From JACDAN01 sp046714355 (GTDB lineage: Bacteria > Actinomycetota > Thermoleophilia > Gaiellales > Gaiellaceae), in contig JBKKAR010000182.1 in NCBI GenBank assembly GCA_046714355.1, positions 1 to 7,833 on the forward strand: a stretch of 7,833 nt of DNA. The letters are read 5' to 3'. The position numbers and the translations under genes were made by a program. Positions 1 through 6,400 of this stretch are shown here, piece after piece; within the stretch, counting starts at the first letter, position 1, and every line of letters starts with the position of its first letter. A model generated the notes under the pieces. That model saw nothing but the letters and a program-made list of their open reading frames with translations, did not search any database and was not told where the DNA came from.

Positions 1-2
1 CG

Positions 3-1352
3 CTAGGGCTCGGAGACGTACAGGAACGCGATGCACATCTCGTCCGACGAGTTCTCGCCCCACGTCTTGGACTGACGACCCGGATTCGAGTGCTCGCAGC
101 GGAGTGAGAGCCGGTCCCCCGGTGCGAAGGTCGCCGGAGACGCGAGCTGGTAGTCCCGCTGCCAGTTGAAGTCCCAGCGAGGGACTCGCAGGAGGACCTC
201 CCGTTCGCCTGACGCCCGCTCGAGCGCGACCTCGCCGTTGCGCCCGAGCCGGTGCATGTGGAGGAGGAGAGAGTGGATGACGAAGCCCTTGCTGAAGTCC
301 ATGCCCGAGGTGATCCGGAAGAGCTCGCGGGGATCGGCAACAAAGGAGTGGGGGATGCGCTTCTGCTTCGCCGGGATCCGGAAGCTGCGCGGGCTCAGGA
401 TCCAGCCGGCGTCCACGAGTGGCGCGTAGACCGCTCGGCGCTGGACCGCGTCGTCGAGCTTCAACTCGACGACCGACCGGTCGGGCTTCACGGTCTTGAC
501 GGCCTCGAGGTTGTAGTGCACCTGCATGACCAGGCGTGAGCCGGGTGCGACCCGGATTCCCGTTCCGGCTGCAAAGTCCGTGCCGGAGGAGCCTGGCACC
601 CAGCCCGAGAGGAACTGGAAGCCAAACGACTGGCGGCCGGTGGCGCTCGGGCCGCCGTAGCAGCCGTAGCCGGGCCTCGAGTCCTGACGCTCCCAGGCCT
701 CGACCGTCGATGCGTTCCCTGGCGTTGCGAGGTACACGATGATGTGGTGAACCTGGCGCCGCTGGCCCGGTCGGAGGTTGAAGCCGGTGAGGTAGGTCGC
801 CCGATCCGGCACCCAGGGAAGGACGAAGCAGCGGTAGTCGTCGCCGCCGGCGCGGCGCCGCGGCGTGTACGGCGCGCTCATCGGGCTGCGGACGTCGACG
901 CGCGAGAGCCTCGGAGCGACGGACGGGAGCGGCTTGCCCGGCCGCGTCGCGTCGCCGCGCGGGGCGCGTCGCCCGGCCCAGCGCGCGAGCGTGGTGATCT
1001 GGTCGTTCGTCAGCGTCGGGTCGTAGAGGTAACGGCGGAGCCGGGAATCGGCGTGCCAGGGCGGCATGGCCCGGCTCCGGACGGCTTCCGCGATCGCGTC
1101 TCGGTGGCGGTATGCGTCCAGGTAGCCGGTGAGCTTGAAGGGCGCGATCCCGCCGGCGTAGTGGCAGCCGGCGCAGCGCGCGTCGAGGATCGGCTTGACG
1201 TCCTGGAAATACGTCGGGCGAGCCGGGGCGGCGGCGTGGCCGAATCCGACGGCGGCCACAGCGATGGTGGCGACGGCGCCGGTCACGAGGATCGCGAAGA
1301 GCCTGCGCACTGCGTGCGACGCACGTTCGCAGCGCCTACCCCGCTGCGTCAA
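3..1352 (-). CDS. Exported cytochrome c / PHM-type copper monooxygenase fusion
   Basis: Probable secreted or periplasm-side redox enzyme of 449 residues. An N-terminal hydrophobic stretch (about residues 16-44, two Arg before it, Ala-rich end) looks like a signal peptide. A short c-type cytochrome domain follows, with CAGCH (C60, C63, H64) binding heme and M96 in the MPPWHAD motif as the likely distal ligand. Residues about 170-449 match the two-domain copper type II ascorbate-dependent monooxygenase fold of PHM and dopamine beta-monooxygenase: H202-H203 and H279 (QVHYN) fit the CuH site, and H365, H367 (HMH) and M439 (DEMC) fit the CuM site. All six copper ligands are therefore visible. In this family the enzyme hydroxylates a C-H bond using O2 and two electrons; here the heme domain may supply the electrons (inference). 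The substrate is unknown. The listed start is TTG without a good Shine-Dalgarno; GTG at 1308-1310 (residue 15) would give a tidier signal peptide. The gene is complete, ending with TAG at 3-5, and is divergent from the metal operon. Confidence 0.85.
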   Translation of the reverse strand: MTQRGRRCERASHAVRRLFAILVTGAVATIAVAAVGFGHAAAPARPTYFQDVKPILDARCAGCHYAGGIAPFKLTGYLDAYRHRDAIAEAVRSRAMPPWHADSRLRRYLYDPTLTNDQITTLARWAGRRAPRGDATRPGKPLPSVAPRLSRVDVRSPMSAPYTPRRRAGGDDYRCFVLPWVPDRATYLTGFNLRPGQRRQVHHIIVYLATPGNASTVEAWERQDSRPGYGCYGGPSATGRQSFGFQFLSGWVPGSSGTDFAAGTGIRVAPGSRLVMQVHYNLEAVKTVKPDRSVVELKLDDAVQRRAVYAPLVDAGWILSPRSFRIPAKQKRIPHSFVADPRELFRITSGMDFSKGFVIHSLLLHMHRLGRNGEVALERASGEREVLLRVPRWDFNWQRDYQLASPATFAPGDRLSLRCEHSNPGRQSKTWGENSSDEMCIAFLYVSEP

Positions 1353-1371
1353 GAGCCGCAGCGGTTGATAC

Positions 1372-1387
1372 CTTCACGACTGTGAAG
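1372..1387. promoter_or_regulatory. Candidate ArsR/SmtB operator palindrome
   Basis: CTTCAC, four bases, GTGAAG form a perfect 6-4-6 inverted repeat. Its right arm begins exactly at the GTG start of the CadC-like repressor. ArsR/SmtB repressors bind such imperfect or perfect palindromes at their own promoters. It lies in the 29-base gap between the divergent monooxygenase and repressor genes, so binding could affect both. TTGATA at 1365-1370 reads TATCAA on the other strand and is a weak -10-like hexamer for either direction. If the plus-strand mRNA starts near 1380, the repressor would be leaderless and the palindrome would cover its start site. The assignment rests on position and symmetry only. 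Confidence 0.4.
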
Positions 1388-1771
1388 ACGTCGACTGTCC
1401 GTTCTTTGACTCGGGATGCCTGCGAGGTCGAGTGCGTCGACCCTGAACGGGTTGCCGCGGTCGTCGAACGCCTGCCTGAAGAGCGCGTCGGACACGAGCT
1501 CGCCGAAACCTTCCGAGTGCTCGCCGATCCCGGTCGCCTGCGGCTGATTCTGGCGCTCCTCGAAGCGGGCGAGTTGTGCGTCTGCGATCTGGCGGCGGCG
1601 ACCGGCCTCTCGCAGACGGCCTGCTCGCACAACCTGCGCCTGCTGCGCTCGAGCCGCCTCGTCCGCTACCGCAAGCAGGGCCGGAACGTCTACTACGCGC
1701 TCGACGACGCTCACATCCGCGTGCTCATGGATGTGGGGATGCAGCACGTTGCGGAGGCGACCGCGAATTGA
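1382..1771 (+). CDS. CadC-like ArsR/SmtB metal-responsive repressor
   Basis: A 129-residue winged-helix metalloregulator that should release DNA when it binds Cd, Pb or Zn and so derepress the exporter genes that follow. The alignment with CadC is close. N-terminal DACEVEC (C14, C18) together with ELCVCDL (C66, C68) reproduces the four-Cys alpha3N Cd/Pb site. D109, H111, H122 and E125 reproduce the alpha5 zinc site at the same spacing as D101, H103, H114 and E117 of CadC. The recognition helix region is LSQTACSHNLRLLRSSRLV (76-94), and the wing follows at RKQGRNVYYAL. The start is GTG at 1382 with no Shine-Dalgarno; TTG at 1406 is an alternative that keeps both N-terminal Cys. The stop TGA overlaps the TTG start of the CDF transporter, making this the first gene of a coupled operon. 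Family certain; metal preference inferred from ligands. Confidence 0.93.
   Translation: MKTSTVRSLTRDACEVECVDPERVAAVVERLPEERVGHELAETFRVLADPGRLRLILALLEAGELCVCDLAAATGLSQTACSHNLRLLRSSRLVRYRKQGRNVYYALDDAHIRVLMDVGMQHVAEATAN
1753..1757 (+). promoter_or_regulatory. RBS deciding the TTG start of the CDF gene
   Basis: GGAGG lies inside the 3' end of the repressor gene, 10 bases before TTG at 1768-1770. The open frame extends far upstream, but only this start has a Shine-Dalgarno at suitable distance and yields a normal CDF N terminus, so it fixes the start at 1768. Confidence 0.75.
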
Positions 1772-2685
1772 GTCACGACCACGGGGATCATCGCGCGACG
1801 AGCCGGCGGGCCCTTGGCATCACGCTCGGGCTGACCCTTTCTTACACAGTGGCCGAGGTGGTCGGGGGCCTGCTGACCGGCAGCCTCGCACTCCTGGCGG
1901 ACGCGGGCCACATGCTCTCCGACAGCATGTCGCTCGGCCTGGCGCTGCTCGCCATGTGGCTGGCGCAGAAGCCGGCGAGCTTTGCCCGGAGCTTCGGGTA
2001 CCAGCGGGCGGAGATCCTGGTCGCCCTCCTCAACGGCGCCACCCTGGTGGCGATCGCGATCTGGATCTTCGTCGAGGCGTATCGGCGGTTGAGCGACCCG
2101 CCCCAGGTGCTGGGCGCCTGGATGCTGGGCGTCGCTGCGATCGGCCTGCTCGTGAATCTGATCGCCGCATGGATTCTCGGCCGCAGACAAGGCGAGAGCC
2201 TGAACATGAAGGCGGCTTTCCGTCATGTCGTAGCCGATCTCCTCGGTTCGGCCGGCGTCATCGTCGCCGCGCTCGTGATCTTGACGACCGGCTGGGTGTA
2301 CGCCGACCCGCTGGTCAGCGTCCTGATCGGGATCCTCGTGCTCGGGAGCTCGTGGTCGATCCTCCGCGAGTCGGTCGAGATCCTCCTGGAGGCAACACCT
2401 GCGGGGATCGATGCCCGCGAGCTGGGCCGGCGGATCTCCGCAGTCGACGGGGTAGAGGACGTCCACGACCTGCACGTGTGGACGATCACGTCCGGCTTTC
2501 CGGCGCTGTCGGCCCATGTCCTCGTCGCGCGCGGAGAGGATTGTCACGCACGCCGGCGGCAGATCGAAGGGATGATCGCTCGTGAGTTCGGGATCGAGCA
2601 CACGACGCTCCAGGTCGACCACTCGCCGAGGGGGAACCTCGTCAGTGTCGCGGAGCTGACCACGCCGAAGGAGAACGGCCGTTGA
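1768..2685 (+). CDS. Cation diffusion facilitator, zinc-type (CzcD/ZitB-like)
   Basis: A 305-residue inner-membrane metal/proton antiporter that exports Zn2+ and possibly Cd2+ or Co2+ from the cytoplasm. Six membrane helices are visible at roughly residues 15-36, 39-65, 80-103, 113-138, 150-173 and 178-198. The transport site is the zinc-type HxxxD pair in helix 2 (H48, D52 in ADAGHMLSD) and in helix 5 (H153, D157 in RHVVAD). A cytoplasmic C-terminal domain (about 205-290) carries VHDLHVWTITSG (H233, H236), H250 and H285, typical of the zinc-sensing dimer domain. The N terminus is short and His-rich (SHDHGDH). Length is normal for the family. The start is TTG at 1768, overlapping the repressor TGA in TTGA; the end overlaps the next gene in the same way. 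Control by the adjacent CadC-like repressor is the natural expectation. Family assignment is firm; the exact metal is inferred. Confidence 0.94.
   Translation: MSHDHGDHRATSRRALGITLGLTLSYTVAEVVGGLLTGSLALLADAGHMLSDSMSLGLALLAMWLAQKPASFARSFGYQRAEILVALLNGATLVAIAIWIFVEAYRRLSDPPQVLGAWMLGVAAIGLLVNLIAAWILGRRQGESLNMKAAFRHVVADLLGSAGVIVAALVILTTGWVYADPLVSVLIGILVLGSSWSILRESVEILLEATPAGIDARELGRRISAVDGVEDVHDLHVWTITSGFPALSAHVLVARGEDCHARRRQIEGMIAREFGIEHTTLQVDHSPRGNLVSVAELTTPKENGR
2668..2673 (+). promoter_or_regulatory. RBS for the CDF-like partner gene
   Basis: AAGGAG sits in the last codons of the CDF gene, 8 bases before TTG at 2682-2684. It supports the TTG start and the TTGA overlap (2682-2685) between the two transporter genes. 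Confidence 0.75.
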
Positions 2686-3329
2686 GCACTTCCGAGCTCG
2701 TCATCGGCCCTGGGCAGGTCAGGAACGAGCAGTGGCATCGAGCCGCCCGCCGCGCTCGCCTGCTGTCGTGGGTCTCGCTCGCCTGGATGGGAGCCGAGGG
2801 GACGATCGCGATCACCGCCGGGATCATGGCCGGCTCGATCGCCCTGATCGGGTTCGGGATCGATTCCGCGATCGAAGGCGTCGCCAGCCTCGTGATCATC
2901 TGGCGCTTCACGGGCTCGCGTCTGCTTTCGGAGGCCGCCGAGAGCCGGGCGCAGAAGCTTGTCGCGATCCAGTTCTTCCTGCTTGCGCCATACGTCGGCT
3001 TCGAAGCCGTGCACAGGCTGATCGCCACAGAGCACCCGGAGACGAGCTGGCTCGGCGTGGCGCTCACCGCCTCCAGCCTCGTCGGGATGCCGTTCCTCGG
3101 AGTTGCGAAGAGGCGCCTGGCAGATCAGCTGGGCTCGGTTGCGACCCGCGGCGAGGGAACCCAGAACCTTCTCTGCGCCTACCTCGCCGGCGCCGTCCTC
3201 ATCGGCCTGCTCGGAAACGCGTTCTTCGGCCTGTGGTGGCTGGACCCGGTCGCCGCGCTGCTGATCGCGGGTGTTGCCATCCGGGAGGGCATCGAGAGCT
3301 GGCGTGGAGAGGGATGCGCCTGCTGTTGA
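2682..3329 (+). CDS. Short CDF-like cation transporter, no C-terminal domain
   Basis: A 215-residue integral membrane protein with about six hydrophobic helices (roughly 27-50, 52-75, 92-112, 122-142, 164-183, 184-200) and CDF-type signatures. GSIALIGFGIDSAIEG corresponds to helix 2 of CDFs, and LDPVAALLIAGVAIREG to helix 6. The ligands differ from the neighbour: helix 2 has D61xxxE65 in place of HxxxD, and helix 5 appears to have E158xxxN162. The cytoplasmic zinc-binding domain is absent. The protein ends in a Cys-rich tail, GEGCACC (C212, C214, C215). It is likely a metal transporter or an accessory subunit of the upstream CDF, made in fixed ratio by translational coupling; both roles are inference. 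A different cation, such as Mn or Fe, is possible because the ligands are carboxylates. The start is TTG with an AAGGAG Shine-Dalgarno. Related short 'cation transporter' proteins are known in actinobacteria, so this does not look like a random truncation. Confidence 0.8.
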   Translation: MSTSELVIGPGQVRNEQWHRAARRARLLSWVSLAWMGAEGTIAITAGIMAGSIALIGFGIDSAIEGVASLVIIWRFTGSRLLSEAAESRAQKLVAIQFFLLAPYVGFEAVHRLIATEHPETSWLGVALTASSLVGMPFLGVAKRRLADQLGSVATRGEGTQNLLCAYLAGAVLIGLLGNAFFGLWWLDPVAALLIAGVAIREGIESWRGEGCACC

Positions 3330-3392
3330 AGGACATTTTGCCGCGGGGGTCAGACCAATCAGTCGCCTGAGCCGCACCTAGCCGTCTGGCGA

Positions 3393-3414
3393 GATTCACG
3401 AGCTTTTCACCAGA
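3393..3414 (+). promoter_or_regulatory. Candidate PHO box (11-base direct repeats)
   Basis: Two adjoining 11-base units, GATTCACGAGC and TTTTCACCAGA, carry the core TTCAC at the same position (3395-3399 and 3406-3410). Weaker units on each side (3382-3392 and 3415-3425) keep only TC in phase. Actinobacterial PhoP is known to bind 11-base direct-repeat units with a G(G/T)TCAC-like core. The site is about 80 bases upstream of a secreted phosphodiesterase/5'-nucleotidase, the kind of gene PhoP controls. The match is partial, and the pho assignment is inference. Confidence 0.4.
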
Positions 3415-3421
3415 ATATCGC

Positions 3422-3450
3422 TTCCAGTTTTCCTCAGAACGGCGTAGGAT
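3422..3450 (+). promoter_or_regulatory. Weak candidate promoter for the large enzyme gene
   Basis: TAGGAT at 3445-3450 is a plausible -10, with TTCCAG at 3422-3427 as a poor -35 at 17-base spacing. A weak -35 touching the PHO-box-like repeats is what an activator-dependent promoter would show. It would give a leader of about 40 bases before GTG at 3497. Support is limited to spacing and position. Confidence 0.25.
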
Positions 3451-3482
3451 CGTCAGAGCGTTCATTGCTTTCAGGGGAACCA

Positions 3483-3492
3483 GGGAGAGGAG
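3483..3492 (+). promoter_or_regulatory. RBS for the large phosphohydrolase gene
   Basis: GGGAGAGGAG ends four bases before GTG at 3497. The two overlapping purine cores (GGGAG and AGGAG) give spacings of 9 and 4 bases. It supports GTG at 3497 as the start, which also places a clean signal peptide at the N terminus. Confidence 0.8.
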
Positions 3493-3496
3493 CATC

Positions 3497-6400
3497 GTGA
3501 AGAGATTCAGTCGTCTGGGCGTTGCCGTGCTTGCGGTAAGCGCTCTAGCAACGCTCGTGTTTGCAGGCTCGGGAGCGGCTCACAAACCGCTCTCGTACGG
3601 CGCCAACGCGAAGCTCAAGGCGTTCCATTCCGGGGACGCAGGAAGCGCCCGGTCGCAGAAGGCGATCATGTTCGCCTCGGACGGGATGCGCCCCGATCTG
3701 ATGGAGCGCTACGCCGACAAGGGCCTCATGCCCACGTACAAGGATTTGCTGAAGAAGGGCGTTGCCGGCGAGAACGGCCTGCTCCAGGGCTTCCCGCCCA
3801 ACACGGGCGTCGGCTGGCACACCCTCGCCACGGGCACTTGGCCGGGTGAACACGGCTCGACCAACAACACCTTCCACCGGACCGGTGACGCGTTCAACAA
3901 CACGTCGAGCTTCGCGGCGACCGGAATCCTCCAGGCGGACACGATCCTCCAGTCGGCTGAGCGCGCCGGCAAGACAGTTGTGGCGATGGAGTGGGTTGCG
4001 GCCCGCGGGCTCGTTCCTGCGCTTCAGGGCCCGGTCGTCGACTTCCGCAGCTTCTTCGGAGGCCGCGGGATCACCCTCAACTTCGATTTGCCCGGGCAGC
4101 CGGCGCTCGCACAGAGCTTCGGCGTCCAGTACCAGAAGCCCGGCGTTCTCGCCGCCACCGGCTGGAGCTCGGTACCGGCCTCAGCCCTCGGCAGCGCCGC
4201 CATGGAGACGTCGTTTACACACAACGACACCCGGATTTCGGGGAACGGCGTCTGGGATGTCTACATCTACGACTCGACGAGCGACAGCCGGGTCAACTAC
4301 GACCGCGTCCTGATCGTCAATCGCGCCGATGCCAAGGACGGGAGCAAGTCGGTGGCCAACATCGGTCGTGGCGAGTGGGCCGACGCGAAGACGACGCTTA
4401 CCCCGGCCGCCGGGGCGGCGCTTTCCGGGAAGACGGCCGGCTTCTACACCAAGCTGATCGACTTGAACGACGACGCGTCGCGGTTCCGGCTCTACTTCAC
4501 GTCGGTCCAGCGTGTGAACGCGACCTACAACGCGCTCGGGCCTGATGGCTCGGCCGCCTTCGCCGAGACGCTGGCGCGTGACTTCCCGACCTCGACGGCG
4601 GCGGACTTCGCGCCCCTCGAGGCCCTGATCGTGGACGAGGACACCTATATCGAGCAGGGGCTGAAGTGGGCGGACGCGCACTTCGCGTACCTCCACTACA
4701 TCTTCGACACGCTCAACGTCCAGGCCGACATGCTCTTCCTCGGCAACCCGGTCACCGACGAGTTCAGCCACCAGTTCATGGGGCTCGTGACGCCGACGGA
4801 CATGGACGGACGGCCGAACCCGTATTACGACGACGTCAACGGCGACGGCGTCAAGGATGGCCGGCTTACGCAGCGCGAGGGCTACATTCGCGCCGCGTAC
4901 CACGAGGCGGACGAGACCCTCGGTCTCGGCCGAGAGCTCATGGGCAAGAAGGACACGACTGTGATGGCGTCGTCCGACCACGGGTTCGCGCCACAGTGGC
5001 TGGCGATCAACTCCCGCAAGATCCTCTTCGACAAGAAGGTCCGAAACACGGTCACGGGCGCGGACGTCTCGCTGCATCCGAGCGGCGACCCGGCGGTCGC
5101 TGGCTCTCTGAGCAACTGCCGCGCCGGCAATGCAGCCGATCTTGCGAAGGCCTGCTGGGCCGGCGGGACGGCGCAGATCTACATCAACCCGACGCTGCCG
5201 GCGGGCATCACCTACGAGGCGGTCCGCATGGCCGCCAGGGAGGCGTTCCAGAGCCTGACCGACTCGGACGTCCCGGGCCGGCAGGTGATCGCGAGGGTGA
5301 TGAACAAGGAAGAGCTCCGGAACGTCGACGGAACCGACTCCCTCCATCCCAACCGGAGCGGCGACGTCGTGGTGGTCTCCCGCCCGCCGTACCAGTTCGA
5401 CGCGGCGACCGCGGGCAAGAACATCGCGTTCTCGCAGTTCTTCGGCCAGCACGGCTACCTGCCGGACCTCGTGAACCTCAAGCGCAACGTCAACATGCAC
5501 GGGACGTTCGTCGCCGCGGGGCCGGGGATCCGGCACCGGGGTAACGGCATCGAAGGCGTCCGGGCGATCGATGTCGCCCCGACGCTCGCGTTCGTGCTGG
5601 GGATCCCGGCGCCGCAGAACGCGCGCGGCAAGATCCTCTACAAGATCGTCACGAACACGGGTGACCTCCGAGAGCTGACGATCCTCCATGTCAGCGACTG
5701 GCACGGCCAGATTCCTCCGCTGCTCGAGGCGGCCGACAGCGTCGGCCCGACGTTCGGCATCGGCGGCTCGGCGTTCCTCAAGCCGTGGTTCGACCTGTAT
5801 CGCGACGAGGCCAAGGACGGTTCCCTGCTCGTCACCGCCGGCGACTCGATCGGCGCCACGCCGCCGATCTCGGCGTTCTTCCAGGACAAGCCCGCCATCG
5901 AGATGATGAACCGGATGGGCTTCGACGCCGACGGGCTGGGAAACCACAACTTCGACGTCAGTGCGGCGAACATGCAGAACGTCATTGCACCGCTGGCGGA
6001 CTTCCCGTTCCTTTCCGCCAACGTTGTCGATGCTGCCGGCAACACGCCGCCCCAGTGGCAGAAATCGAAGTTCTTCCGCTTCGGCGGCGACCTCGACCTC
6101 GCCCTGATCGGGTTCACGAACGACGACGCTCCGACGCTGATCCGCCCGGGGGCCCTCGGGCCCTTCCACATCGCGAACTCGACCGCTGCGGTCAACGCCG
6201 AGATCACGAGGTACCTCGATCGGCGCGGCAAGCGGTCTCGGGCCGAGATCATCGTCGCGATGGGTCACCTCGGCGCCACCGCCGGATCGCTCACAGCGCC
6301 CGCCGGCCCTGTGGTCGACCTCGCGGACGCCATCTCGCGTCTCGACGCGGTGATCGGCGACCACACCGACCAGCAGACGCTCTCGTTCAGGCCGAACGGC

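Noticed and set aside
1306..1352. Moving the monooxygenase start to GTG at 1308-1310
   Set aside because: It gives a neater signal peptide, but neither start has a Shine-Dalgarno, so the longer form was kept and the alternative noted.
744..1385. A 213-codon plus-strand open frame opposite the monooxygenase
   Set aside because: The minus strand holds all heme and copper ligand motifs in order. The plus-strand product is Arg/Ala/Val-rich with no domain.
2544..3377. A 277-codon minus-strand open frame opposite the CDF-like gene
   Set aside because: It lies across a clear membrane-protein gene, has low-complexity Arg/Asp/Glu-rich composition and no known motif; a shadow of the plus-strand coding.
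3378..3393. Small hairpin (GCC-GTCT-GGC with flanking CT/AG) as a terminator of the metal operon
   Set aside because: The stem has only three GC pairs before a mismatch, and the nearest T-run is more than ten bases beyond it. No convincing terminator was found between 3330 and 3496.
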